A DNA stretch of 64,000 nt from positions 62,001-126,000 of the forward strand of contig CANMCF010000006.1 in NCBI GenBank assembly GCA_947496215.1, given 5' to 3'. Positions 9,333 to 18,164 of the stretch are shown here, piece by piece. A program made the translations under genes and the position numbers. How positions within the stretch are numbered: the first letter of the stretch is position 1; the number at the start of each line of letters is the position of its first letter. Under the pieces are notes generated by a model. It searched no databases. It was not told the DNA's origin and saw nothing but the letters and a program-made list of their open reading frames with translations. The DNA comes from an uncultured Bizionia sp. Lineage in GTDB: Bacteria > Bacteroidota > Bacteroidia > Flavobacteriales > Flavobacteriaceae.

Positions 9333-11741
9333 TTAATTTGCCCCTTCCGGCAATTGTTGTGTGAAAACATAGGTTGAAGTCGGTGGTCCTCCAAATACTG
9401 AATTAGAAGGATTGTTGAAAATGTTGTTTCTTATGTACAATACATCACTCGCAGCTCCAGAATATACACTAACTCCATCCATGTCAATGTCTGTTGAATT
9501 GTAACCAATTGATGGATAGGTGGCTACTGGAGGTCCGCCGAATACGGTGTTGTTTGGATCGTTGAATACCTGGCTTCTTATGGGTGGAACATCGGATAGT
9601 GCTCCAGAATAGTTTAGCCTACCATCATTGTTGGCATCTCCTCCCCACATTGCCAAGATGCTACTAGGCATTCCGGAAGTAGTTTGTGCTTCGGTACCAA
9701 AAGTAATTGGAGCATTGGCATCGGTAAAGTCGACAGTTGTCACAACCGTAGACAATGTTATGGCATTAAGTGTCATCACTCCTAAATGATTATGGTGTTT
9801 AAGGGCAATATGATAATTGCCTGATGCCAAAGAGAAACTCAAGGCTGAGGTGCCGTCTATAGAGACAATGTCTCCGTCACGCTGTATTAGTGCCGACTGG
9901 CTTTCCAAAATGGAAGTGTTGTCATTGGCATCTCTTAATTGTACCAATATCCAATCCACTATGGCATCGCTACCTGTCGTGTTGAATACACTAGAGTTGC
10001 AAGTTGTGGCATCATAAGGACTTGTGTTAGGGATCAAGTTGTCTGTTCTCAAGTCATCTCGCATCCAATCTTCTTCTCCCGAAACGGTACTTCTATTTAA
10101 AGCAGGGCCTTGTAAATAGGCTTTTGCAGACACCTTTATGTCTGTAGGTACGGAGTAACAGGTCCATGATAAATCGTCTAATATGACACGAGCACTTCCT
10201 CCAGAAGTATTGTCATCTTGTATTAAAATCGTAGTCGTTCCTTCAACATTAATACCAGATATCGTTGTTGTCTGTGCTACTGTACCGTATGGTATGTCTC
10301 CTTTGAAGACACCATTCACATACAAACTGAGGTTACCAGCAGTACCAGTGAAGATTTGTTGTGTTGTAATTGTAAAATCTCCAATACCACCTATAACGGC
10401 CGGAGAGGTTAGTGTTCCATTAGTATTACCTCTAAAATCAATAGCAATTGCTCTGGTATTCAAAGTTTGATCTGTCCTTGCCTCTGTAGCATTCCAAATT
10501 CCATTTGTTCCTGTCCAGGTTCTATTTGAATAGCCTGAGGAATCAGCTGGTATGTCTTCAAAATCTTCATTGGCGCAATTTCCATCACCTCCAGAACCAG
10601 CAAGTGTTGTTTCATTCACGGAGGTGCTTAGTCCAGACATGTTGTTGGCAGCATCGACTGCAAGAACAGTAAAGGCATGTGTTGTTGAAGGAGCCAGTGC
10701 TGTAACGGTATAAGAAGTCGCTGCTGAATTTGTGGAGACATAAAAACCACCATCCACGTAAACATCGTATCCTGTGACCGCAGTATCATCTGTCGATGCA
10801 GTCCAAGTCAAATCTACAGTATTGGATGTAGGGTTCGAAGCAACCAAATTTGTTGGAGTTGTAGGTGCTTGTGTATCTGCTGAGCCTCCACCCCATATCA
10901 TATTCACATAATTAGGGTTGTCTATGAAAGGGTTTCTATTGTTTTGTCTAGCGAAAATAGCATTGTTTCTATCTTGTTCTCTTGTAGACACTGGGTCTTG
11001 AGCATGCCATTGCAACAAAATGCTTAAAAAGGTATCAGTAAATACTTGAGTACTCGTGTTGTTGAACATTTCATAGCTATATCCAGCAACATTGTCTTCA
11101 TATCGTGTTACAAAATAAAAGTGCATTCTAGCGATGTCGCCTTTAAACTCATCTATGGGTTCGAACACCGTTCCTGAGTACCCTGCGGAATATCCTGAGT
11201 CCAAGTTGTTGCCTTTTTTTGAACCGTTTGTGTAGGTGTTGCTTGCTGGTGTGTCAACAACTCCGAAAGGAAAACTCGCTCGTTCACCGTTTATGTATTT
11301 ATCCGCTGGTATTACGAAATGAGCATCATTGCGTTGTGGTGTTGCTTGATTGAAAACAGATTGCGGAATGAGGTGTTCTCTATTGAAGAATTGTCCTTCT
11401 GCGGTTCCTCCAGAACCAGGATCTTGATCTGTAATGTGGTCATATTCTTTTACATCCGTACCACTTGGGTTTTCCGTATACATATCCAACAAAGAACCAT
11501 TGTTTTCATAATAATTGTCTACGTCAGATGTTTGATAGGTAACATACAATCCTCCATATCCAGGATCTGTAGCTTGATATTCTGGTGACAACCCATCGCT
11601 ATTGTTGTCGATAATATCCTTTAATTGTGTTTTCAATGTATAACCTGTTCCCGTTGCAGAATTGTAATAGCCGTTGGGAGCTTGGGAAAAAGCAGTTAAA
11701 CTTAATAATAGTAGGGTAATGTTTAAGTAAAAATGTTTCAT
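9333..11741 (-). CDS. Secreted endonuclease I-family nuclease with Fn3 and Ca-loop repeats
   Basis: This 802-residue protein has a signal peptide (residues 1-19, ending AFSQ) and an endonuclease I domain (about 20-285). The nuclease core is FFNREHLIPQSVF near residue 118, followed by NDAHFVIPADKYIN, and would cut DNA outside the cell for nutrient or biofilm use. One fibronectin type III domain follows (about 290-380), then a jelly-roll-like region and a conserved region containing MRDDLRT and HHNHLGVMT. At the C-terminus two repeats resemble dockerin calcium loops (GGDANNDGRLNYSG and TDIDMDGVSVYSG), each followed by an 'F-N-P-N-VFGG' segment. There is no classic type A sorting tail. A relic of its 3' end lies at 7157-7401. 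Confidence 0.88.
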   Translation of the reverse strand: MKHFYLNITLLLLSLTAFSQAPNGYYNSATGTGYTLKTQLKDIIDNNSDGLSPEYQATDPGYGGLYVTYQTSDVDNYYENNGSLLDMYTENPSGTDVKEYDHITDQDPGSGGTAEGQFFNREHLIPQSVFNQATPQRNDAHFVIPADKYINGERASFPFGVVDTPASNTYTNGSKKGNNLDSGYSAGYSGTVFEPIDEFKGDIARMHFYFVTRYEDNVAGYSYEMFNNTSTQVFTDTFLSILLQWHAQDPVSTREQDRNNAIFARQNNRNPFIDNPNYVNMIWGGGSADTQAPTTPTNLVASNPTSNTVDLTWTASTDDTAVTGYDVYVDGGFYVSTNSAATSYTVTALAPSTTHAFTVLAVDAANNMSGLSTSVNETTLAGSGGDGNCANEDFEDIPADSSGYSNRTWTGTNGIWNATEARTDQTLNTRAIAIDFRGNTNGTLTSPAVIGGIGDFTITTQQIFTGTAGNLSLYVNGVFKGDIPYGTVAQTTTISGINVEGTTTILIQDDNTSGGSARVILDDLSWTCYSVPTDIKVSAKAYLQGPALNRSTVSGEEDWMRDDLRTDNLIPNTSPYDATTCNSSVFNTTGSDAIVDWILVQLRDANDNTSILESQSALIQRDGDIVSIDGTSALSFSLASGNYHIALKHHNHLGVMTLNAITLSTVVTTVDFTDANAPITFGTEAQTTSGMPSSILAMWGGDANNDGRLNYSGALSDVPPIRSQVFNDPNNTVFGGPPVATYPSIGYNSTDIDMDGVSVYSGAASDVLYIRNNIFNNPSNSVFGGPPTSTYVFTQQLPEGAN

Positions 11742-11754
11742 CGTTTGGTTTCAA

Positions 11755-12975
11755 TTAATTGGACTGTTTCCTTTCCAGCAAAGCCATATAGAATCCATCG
11801 AAGCCAGATTCGTGAGCCAATACCTTCTTGTCTTTTACAAATGTAAAGTCTTTTCCGTTTTCCGAAGTTAAGAATTTGTCAACTTGCTCTTGATTTTCAG
11901 AAGGTAAGATGGAACAAGTGGCATATACTAGTTTTCCACCTGGTTTGACCATTTTGGAATAGCTATTTAGAATTTCCGCTTGAGTGTTCTTTATTTTGTC
12001 TACAAACTCAGGTTGTAATTTCCATTTGGCATCTGGATTTCTACGCAATACACCCAAACCAGAACAAGGAGCGTCTATCAGTACGCGATCTGCCTTGTCA
12101 TATAATTTTTTTATGGGTTTTGTAGAGTCAATAACACGCATTTCTATATTGTGAGCACCAGCACGTTTGGCACGACGCTTCAATTCCTTAAGCTTGTTAT
12201 CATAAATGTCCATGGCAATGACTTGACCTTTGTTCTCCATCAATGCAGCTATGTGCAATGTCTTTCCTCCAGCTCCTGCACAGGTATCTACAACTTTCAT
12301 TCCAGATTTTACGTCCAAAAATTCTGCAACCAATTGTGATGAAGCATCTTGTACTTCGAAAAATCCTTTTTTAAATGCTTCAGTTGTAAAAACGTTTCCA
12401 CGTTCTTTCAATTTCAAGGCTGAAGGGTATCCTTTTATGAATTCGGTTTCTATGTCCAAGTCAAATAACTCGGATTGTAGCGTCTCTTTGTTGGTCTTTA
12501 AAGTATTTACCCTTAATATGACATCTGCTTGCTCATTCAAAGCCATTGCTTCTTTGCTCCAAAGGGTTTCTCCCAATTCTCTGGAAGCTAGTTCATCCAT
12601 CCAGTCTGCAAAGGATTCCTTTATTTTTCTGATTTTGGATAATTCATCAAAACGACCTTTTATCTTACGGGTAGGTGTTCCTTCAAAATATTTCCAGTCA
12701 GGAAGTTTAACGCCTTTCAAAGTTGCCCAAACAGCAAATAGCCTCCAAATGTCATCTCTGGAAAAAGGTTCTTTCACATTTGCAATCTCACCATATAGAC
12801 GCTTCCATCGTACAATGTCGTAAGTGGTTTCTGCTACAAATCCTCGATCTCGACTTCCCCAACGCTTATCACGTTTCAAAAGTTGTTGCACTACTTTGTC
12901 AGCATATTGACCTTCGTTAAATATTTGTAATAAACCATCGACGGTTGCAAAGCATAAGTTTCTATGTAATCTCAT
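11755..12975 (-). CDS. RsmB/NOP-family rRNA (cytosine-C5)-methyltransferase
   Basis: This 406-residue enzyme would methylate C5 of a cytosine in ribosomal RNA using S-adenosylmethionine. The N-terminal 100 residues resemble the NusB-like domain of RsmB. The methyltransferase core shows the SAM-binding loop DTCAGAGGKTLHIAAL (about residue 232), the motif IV DAPCSGLGVLRRNPDAKW with one catalytic cysteine (about 302), and the motif VI YATCSILPSENQEQV with the second (about 352). These two cysteines define the RsmB/NOP2/Sun family. The next gene on the same strand starts 13 bases after the stop, so the two could be co-transcribed despite unrelated roles. The exact target base is not certain. Confidence 0.88.
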   Translation of the reverse strand: MRLHRNLCFATVDGLLQIFNEGQYADKVVQQLLKRDKRWGSRDRGFVAETTYDIVRWKRLYGEIANVKEPFSRDDIWRLFAVWATLKGVKLPDWKYFEGTPTRKIKGRFDELSKIRKIKESFADWMDELASRELGETLWSKEAMALNEQADVILRVNTLKTNKETLQSELFDLDIETEFIKGYPSALKLKERGNVFTTEAFKKGFFEVQDASSQLVAEFLDVKSGMKVVDTCAGAGGKTLHIAALMENKGQVIAMDIYDNKLKELKRRAKRAGAHNIEMRVIDSTKPIKKLYDKADRVLIDAPCSGLGVLRRNPDAKWKLQPEFVDKIKNTQAEILNSYSKMVKPGGKLVYATCSILPSENQEQVDKFLTSENGKDFTFVKDKKVLAHESGFDGFYMALLERKQSN

Positions 12976-13262
12976 TTTTTATTTTCAATATACTGTCTTT
13001 ACTCCTCATTATTAATGAAGAAGGAGACAGTTGTTCAATTAAATGAATTAAAATCAAAGCATTATCTCTTTTAATTCGGCCTGCAAAGGTAAGATTTTAG
13101 ATGGAATATATAATGTTATCTATCAATTAAACCTTTTTGGATGAATAAGTTATTGATATGGATTTGGACGAATGTCTAAAAAAGGGAGAAGGTGAAATCT
13201 ACATATAAAAGCATAATGTGTTTAAATGCACTATATTTATTAGCTCAATTAAAATAAAAAAC

Positions 13263-14342
13263 ATGAATAAACCCATCATAGCATCATTGGCATTGCTTCT
13301 TTTGTTTTCTTCTTGTGGAAAAAAGGAAGCTAAAAAAGAGATTGAATTCGAACCGAGGGATTTTTCCAAGGTAGAAATTGAAACGCTCATACAAGATTCT
13401 ACTTTGAATGTCAGGGCTTTGGAAATTGATGAAAAAGGGTATGGTAGCTTTGCTGCATCAAATGGTAAAATAGGAGGAACTACTGCAGGAGTTAATGGAA
13501 CAAATGATTCTGCTAATCTTTCTTTTCAGTTGAAACACGATACCATAATTCCAAATTTTCGTTCACTTTCGATTACCAAGAAGGCCGGTTTTGTTCTTAG
13601 CATAGCTTCACCTGCATTACTTTACAAAATTGATGGAGATTCGATACAGGTGGTTTATAAAGAAACACACGAAAAGGCCTTTTACGATGCAATGGATTTC
13701 TGGAATGACAAAGAAGGCATGGCCATTGGTGACCCTACGGAGGATTGTATGAGTATCATAATAACTAGAGACGGGGGGGGCACTTGGACCAAGATACCTT
13801 GTGATGTTTTGCCAAAAGCCAAAGAAGGGGAGGCAGCCTTTGCGGCAAGTGATACCAACATAGCCATTGTTGGAGACAAGACTTGGGTTGCCACGGGAGG
13901 CAAGGCAAGTCGTATTTTGTATTCACCAGACAAGGGGCATAGTTGGGAAGTATATGAAACTCCAATTGTACAAGGTGTTGAAACTACCGGGATGTATTCT
14001 GTGGATTTCTACGACGAACTCAATGGTTTCGCGATAGGAGGAGATTATACTAAACCAGATGATAATGTAGCCAACAAGATCAGGACGAAGGATGGAGGGA
14101 AAACATGGGAGTTGGTAGGGCAAAACCAAAGCCCTGGCTATAGAAGTTGTGTGCAATACCTACCCAATGGAAAAGGAAAGGAGCTGGTTGCAATCGGATT
14201 CAAAGGGATTGATTACTCCAATGATGGAGGTGACACTTGGAAGCATTTGAGTGACGAAGGCTATTATACCATTCGCTTTAAAAATGATAGTGTAGCCTAT
14301 GCTGCTGGAAATAAAAGAGTTTCCAAGCTAACATTTAAATAG
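13263..14342 (+). CDS. YCF48-like / BNR-repeat lipoprotein
   Basis: This 359-residue protein is an outer-membrane or periplasmic lipoprotein, with a signal sequence ending in the lipobox LFSSC (Cys about residue 17). The rest is a beta-propeller with Asp-box (BNR) motifs: RDGGGTWTKIP, SPDKGHSWEVY, TKDGGKTWELVG and SNDGGDTWKHL. It most resembles the YCF48/HCF136 photosystem assembly factor fold, which in Bacteroidota is often labelled 'oxidoreductase' without evidence. The ATG at 13263 places the signal peptide properly; an upstream ATG at 13218 adds 15 residues with no role. The specific function is unknown. Confidence 0.85.
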   Translation: MNKPIIASLALLLLFSSCGKKEAKKEIEFEPRDFSKVEIETLIQDSTLNVRALEIDEKGYGSFAASNGKIGGTTAGVNGTNDSANLSFQLKHDTIIPNFRSLSITKKAGFVLSIASPALLYKIDGDSIQVVYKETHEKAFYDAMDFWNDKEGMAIGDPTEDCMSIIITRDGGGTWTKIPCDVLPKAKEGEAAFAASDTNIAIVGDKTWVATGGKASRILYSPDKGHSWEVYETPIVQGVETTGMYSVDFYDELNGFAIGGDYTKPDDNVANKIRTKDGGKTWELVGQNQSPGYRSCVQYLPNGKGKELVAIGFKGIDYSNDGGDTWKHLSDEGYYTIRFKNDSVAYAAGNKRVSKLTFK

Positions 14343-14357
14343 TAATTGAGAAGATTA

Positions 14358-14390
14358 TTGAAAAAAGCAGCCAAAGGCTGCTTTTTTCAA
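14358..14390. terminator. Bidirectional terminator overlapping a stop codon
   Basis: A perfect 15-bp inverted repeat with a 3-base loop (14358-14372 with 14376-14390) has an A-run on one side and a T-run on the other. It serves the lipoprotein gene at 13263 and the convergent minus-strand gene, whose stop codon (14387-14389) lies within the stem. Confidence 0.85.
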
Positions 14391-14848
14391 TGTCTAGGTT
14401 CTCCTTTTTTCCTTCTGTGTCTATCCTTGAATTGCTCGATCATCTTTCTTCTGAATGAGCGTTCTGCATTCATGAGTTTCATTATTTTTTTTGCTGAAAG
14501 TATGTTGAGAAGCTTAGCATAATAGTCTTTTTGAAGTTTCAGACGAGCTTCTTCCATCTTTATGATGTTGTCCAAGATCATTTTTGCCTCCGCTTCCGTT
14601 ATTTCTTCAGGTTTCTTCTTCTTTATGAGATTTTTGTAACTTCCGGAACGTAGCTTTTCCCGCTCATCTTCATTGGTGTTGTAAACTGGCCAAAATGCTT
14701 GGGCCTCTTGTTCAGTCAAATCCAATTCTTGCGTGATATGAGCAATTTTGAGGGCTTGAATCTTGTCTTTGTCTATTTTTCTTTGAGCATAGGTACCGAT
14801 GGAAAGCATTAGTGCAAATATGGAAAGGAGTATTTTTTTTGTTTTCAT
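14387..14848 (-). CDS. Spy/CpxP-like periplasmic helical protein of ECF operon
   Basis: This 153-residue protein has a signal peptide (cleavage after TYAQ) and a highly charged, all-helical mature part containing LTEQEAQAFWPVYN and repeated lysine/arginine-rich helices. The organisation resembles the Spy/CpxP/RsrS class of periplasmic sensor-chaperones often found at the end of ECF sigma operons in Bacteroidota. It is the last of three same-strand genes (sigma factor, membrane protein, this), one base after the previous stop, so it is very likely co-transcribed and may feed envelope stress to the sigma system. The sensing role is inferred from context. Confidence 0.75.
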   Translation of the reverse strand: MKTKKILLSIFALMLSIGTYAQRKIDKDKIQALKIAHITQELDLTEQEAQAFWPVYNTNEDEREKLRSGSYKNLIKKKKPEEITEAEAKMILDNIIKMEEARLKLQKDYYAKLLNILSAKKIMKLMNAERSFRRKMIEQFKDRHRRKKGEPRH

Positions 14849-14849
14849 C

Positions 14850-15428
14850 TTATTCTGAAATTAATTCATTGTCTTCTAAGTCTTCTAAGTATGTGTCTAT
14901 ACTATCATCACTTAAATCATAATCTATAAAGTTGGCTTCGTTTAATTCCGTATCTGTGAACAAGGAAGCTAAATCGTTCAACTCGGTTTCATCCAATATG
15001 TAGTTATCCACTACTTCTGTATCCAAAGAATCGAAGGTGATGGATTTTTTTGAAGTGTTCAAGCTAAAAAACAATACTATGGCTGCTGCTATGCTTGATG
15101 CATAGAGTATTGTTTTTCTATTGAACAAGGATATTACCTTTGATTCTTTTTTTGATGACATCTTGTTCAAGATGGTATCTTCCAATGTGTCAAAATAGGC
15201 CTCTGGCGTTGTATAACCAGTTGTTTCAACATTTTGATTGAGTTTTATTTGACTTAAAATGGAGTCTTCCATTCCTTCGAAGTAATTCTTTGGCATTTTT
15301 AAACCACTGCCCTTAACTTTATCGCCAAGTTTGATTTCCTCTAAGAAGGTATCTTCCAAACCTTCGAAATAATGGTCTGGGGTTTTGAAGCCAGTTTCTT
15401 TTATATTATGTAAATCTTTCTTTTTCAT
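14850..15428 (-). CDS. Putative membrane-anchored anti-sigma protein with three TPxxYF repeats
   Basis: The 192-residue protein has a single transmembrane segment (about 108-124, TILYASSIAAAIVLFFSL) and an acidic C-terminal tail rich in Asp and Glu. Its N-terminal part, presumably cytoplasmic, has three 28-29-residue repeats with the pattern G-aromatic/Leu-x-x-P-x-x-YF-x-x-x-ED-x-x-L-x-x-(I/M), at about residues 12, 41 and 70. It lies between an ECF sigma gene (57 bases upstream) and a Spy-like gene (1 base downstream), the usual place of an anti-sigma factor. I know of no characterised family with these repeats, so the anti-sigma call is inference from position and topology. Confidence 0.6.
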   Translation of the reverse strand: MKKKDLHNIKETGFKTPDHYFEGLEDTFLEEIKLGDKVKGSGLKMPKNYFEGMEDSILSQIKLNQNVETTGYTTPEAYFDTLEDTILNKMSSKKESKVISLFNRKTILYASSIAAAIVLFFSLNTSKKSITFDSLDTEVVDNYILDETELNDLASLFTDTELNEANFIDYDLSDDSIDTYLEDLEDNELISE

Positions 15429-15485
15429 TTTTGCTCTTCACAAATATAGGAGTCTAATATTAAGACTTTTAAAGTATTAAATAGT

Positions 15486-16028
15486 TTAATGTGATGTTAA
15501 ATAGATTTCTATTTTTTTTATTGCAATGTGGTAAGAAGCCTTCAAAGCACCTTCACTTGTTTCCAGAATCTCTGACATGTCCTTGTATTTGATTTCCTGA
15601 AAATATTTCATATTGAACACCAATTGCTGTTTTTCAGGCAATGTGGCAATGGCGCGTTGTAACTTCAATTGAATGGCATCTCCTTCAAAATAAACATCTG
15701 CCTGCATATTGTTTATCGCCATGTTTTGAACGTCTCCACTTGTAATCTGTAATCGTTTTGCATTTTTGTTTATCAATGTTATGGCTTCATTGGTTGCTAT
15801 GCGATATAACCAAGAATATAATTTGCTGTCACCTTTGAACTTGTTAATGTTCCGATATACTTTTATAAAGGTATTCTGTAACACATCGTCCGCATCGTCA
15901 TGAGATTTGACAATGTTTCGTATATGCCAATACAAACGCTCCTTATAAAGCTTTATGAGTTCTTTAAATGCTCTGTCTTTATTGTCTTTGTTTTGTAGTT
16001 GTCTTAAAAGTTCGGTGTCTTTGGTCAC
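15486..16028 (-). CDS. ECF RNA polymerase sigma factor
   Basis: This 180-residue protein has the two-domain structure of ECF sigma factors. Region 2 is visible as HDDADDVLQNTFIKVYRNI (about residues 42-61), followed by LYSWLYRIATNEAI. Region 4 includes LPEKQQLVFNMKYFQEIKY and a helix-turn-helix (DMSEILETSEGALKASYHIA, about 152-171). It heads an operon with a membrane protein and a Spy-like protein, so it probably directs an envelope-stress or surface-signal response. A well-spaced TTG-N20-TATGTTTG promoter lies about 215 bases upstream at 16243-16273. Confidence 0.93.
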   Translation of the reverse strand: MTKDTELLRQLQNKDNKDRAFKELIKLYKERLYWHIRNIVKSHDDADDVLQNTFIKVYRNINKFKGDSKLYSWLYRIATNEAITLINKNAKRLQITSGDVQNMAINNMQADVYFEGDAIQLKLQRAIATLPEKQQLVFNMKYFQEIKYKDMSEILETSEGALKASYHIAIKKIEIYLTSH

Positions 16029-16242
16029 AAAATTAATTTTCTATTTGACTATAGAATTCGATTAAGGTTTAAAATTACCATAGTTTTTTTATTTTTCATT
16101 GTTTTTCATATGAAAAAAGGATTAACAAATATTTCACATTTACTAGTTATACTCACTAGTTAGCACGATTAAGTGTGTGTATTTGACGATTAAAAGCGTT
16201 TTTTTTTTGATTGTATACTTTTTTATCATACTTTTGGGCTAA

Positions 16243-16273
16243 CAAACATACTTATGTTGTTAGTCGTCCCCAA
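16243..16273 (-). promoter_or_regulatory. Candidate housekeeping promoter of ECF operon
   Basis: On the minus strand a TTG (16271-16273) precedes TATGTTTG (16243-16250) with a 20-base spacer, matching the Bacteroidota TTG/TAnnTTTG promoter. An imperfect inverted repeat (about 16239-16262) overlaps the -7 element and could bind a regulator. The leader to the sigma gene would be about 210 bases. Confidence 0.5.
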
Positions 16274-16287
16274 GTCTAACACAGAAT

Positions 16288-16320
16288 AAAAAAGGATAAA
16301 CATAATGTTTATCCTTTTTT
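16288..16320 (-). terminator. Rho-independent terminator of MsbA-like gene operon
   Basis: An inverted repeat (stem 16288-16301 with 16307-16320) with A- and T-runs on its flanks lies 21 bases past the stop at 16341. Confidence 0.8.
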
Positions 16321-16340
16321 ACATTCAAGTATTTTGTAGT

Positions 16341-18164
16341 CTATTCAAAGCTTTGCATATCTACTAGTTTTTTGTAGACTCCGTTTTTTGCAATTAACTC
16401 ATTATGTTTTCCTTGCTCGCAGATTTCCCCTTTTTGCATCACAATTATTTCATCTGCATTTTGTATGGTAGATAACCTGTGTGCTATGACTATGGATGTT
16501 CTGTTTTTCATCATGTTTTCCAGAGCAATTTGTACTGAACGTTCGCTTTCTGTATCCAGAGCAGATGTAGCTTCATCCAATATCATTATCGGAGGGTTTT
16601 TTAGTACGGCCCTGGCTATGCTTAGGCGTTGCTTCTGTCCTCCGGATATTTTACTTGCAGAGTCTCCGATGTTTGTATCTATACCTTTGGGCAAATCCTT
16701 TACGAACTCCCATGCATTGGCTATTTTGAGTGCTTCTATGATTTGATCATCACTTGCGTCTACTTTACCAACCAATATATTGTTTTTTACAGTATCGTTA
16801 AATAAGATGGAATCCTGTGTAACCAATCCCATCATAGCTCTAAGAGAGTTTTTGGTAAGGTCTTTAATGTTCTCATCATCTATGGTGATGCTGCCGTCCG
16901 TTACATCATAGAAACGAGTTACAAGGTTTGCAATGGTGCTTTTTCCACTTCCTGATTGTCCGACCAAGGCAATGGTCTTTCCTTTGGGAACATCTATGGA
17001 GAAGTTTTTGAGTACTAGATTTTCTTCATATTTAAAGTTGATGTTGTTCACTTTTATGCCTTTATCAAAACTTTTCTTTGTTTTCGCATTTGGTGAATCC
17101 TCAATCGGACTTTTACTTTCTAAAATTTCCAAAACGCGTTCTGCTGCCGCATTACCTCTTTTTACACTATAGGAGGCTTTGCTAATGGCTTTTGCTGGCG
17201 TCAAGATGTTATAGGCCAATAATAGGAATCCTAAGAATTCAGCTTCTCCCAATTGGCCTTGAAATACCATTCTACCTCCATATACCAATATAGTGGCAAT
17301 AGTCAAGATTCCTAAAAACTCACTGGCAGGAGAGGCTAGGTTCTGTCTATTCATTAGAGAGTTGGAAAATTTATATAATCTATGGGTCGAATTTTCAAAT
17401 TTGTCTCTAAAAAGGTTTTCTGCATTAAATCCTTTGATCACTTTCAAGCCTCCCAGTGTTTCTTCCAGTGAGGAGAGAAATATTCCCACCTCGTTTTGCA
17501 CTCGGTGTGATTTCTTTTTTAAACTTTTGCCTATGAATGAAATGATAAACCCAGAAATTGGGATGAAGACAAAAACAAACAATGTTAATTTTGCACTTAA
17601 AACCAACATTGATATAATGGCGAATAATATCGTTAAAGGTTCTCTTACGATCAACTCCAAAACGGATAGAAAAGACATTTGTACCTCTCCTACATCTGAT
17701 GCTATTCTAGATATCGTGTCTCCCTTGCGTTTTTCTGAAAAGTATGAAAGGGGTAAGTTGACCACTTTTTTGAACATTTCATTTCTTAAATCCTTCAAAA
17801 CTCCATTTCTTAAAAAGGTAATAAAGTATAAAGACAAATAACCAAATAGATTTTTTAGTAGAAAAAGGGCTACTATTAGAGCAACAATGTACAATAACAT
17901 ATTTTCTTGTCCTATGGTTCCTAACTTTTGAGTCAAGAAGTAATAGAAGGAGTTGGATGCGTAGTCTTTAAGTTCTTTAATTCCAGTCCAAATGGGCTTT
18001 ACGTCGACTTGTTGACTTTTGTCAAAAAGTACATTTACCATCGGAATTAAAGCAATCATTGACAATGTACTGAACAAGGCGTAAAAAATATTACATACAA
18101 TGTTTAATATGCCATACTTTTTATAGGGCAACGCGAAGCGTAGTATTTTTTTTAAGTAATTCAT
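16341..18164 (-). CDS. MsbA-like ABC exporter (fused permease and ATPase)
   Basis: This 607-residue half-transporter combines an N-terminal six-helix exporter domain with a C-terminal nucleotide-binding domain, as in MsbA-type lipid flippases. The ATPase has Walker A GQSGSGKST (about residue 392), signature SGGQKQRLSIAR (about 498), Walker B MILDEATSALD and a switch His in IVIAHRLST. It would work as a homodimer in the inner membrane, moving a lipid or other hydrophobic substrate outward. Its ATG directly abuts the stop of the phosphohexomutase gene (no gap), so translation is probably coupled. With the adjacent mutase and glycosyltransferase it forms an envelope-related block. Confidence 0.9.
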   Translation of the reverse strand: MNYLKKILRFALPYKKYGILNIVCNIFYALFSTLSMIALIPMVNVLFDKSQQVDVKPIWTGIKELKDYASNSFYYFLTQKLGTIGQENMLLYIVALIVALFLLKNLFGYLSLYFITFLRNGVLKDLRNEMFKKVVNLPLSYFSEKRKGDTISRIASDVGEVQMSFLSVLELIVREPLTILFAIISMLVLSAKLTLFVFVFIPISGFIISFIGKSLKKKSHRVQNEVGIFLSSLEETLGGLKVIKGFNAENLFRDKFENSTHRLYKFSNSLMNRQNLASPASEFLGILTIATILVYGGRMVFQGQLGEAEFLGFLLLAYNILTPAKAISKASYSVKRGNAAAERVLEILESKSPIEDSPNAKTKKSFDKGIKVNNINFKYEENLVLKNFSIDVPKGKTIALVGQSGSGKSTIANLVTRFYDVTDGSITIDDENIKDLTKNSLRAMMGLVTQDSILFNDTVKNNILVGKVDASDDQIIEALKIANAWEFVKDLPKGIDTNIGDSASKISGGQKQRLSIARAVLKNPPIMILDEATSALDTESERSVQIALENMMKNRTSIVIAHRLSTIQNADEIIVMQKGEICEQGKHNELIAKNGVYKKLVDMQSFE

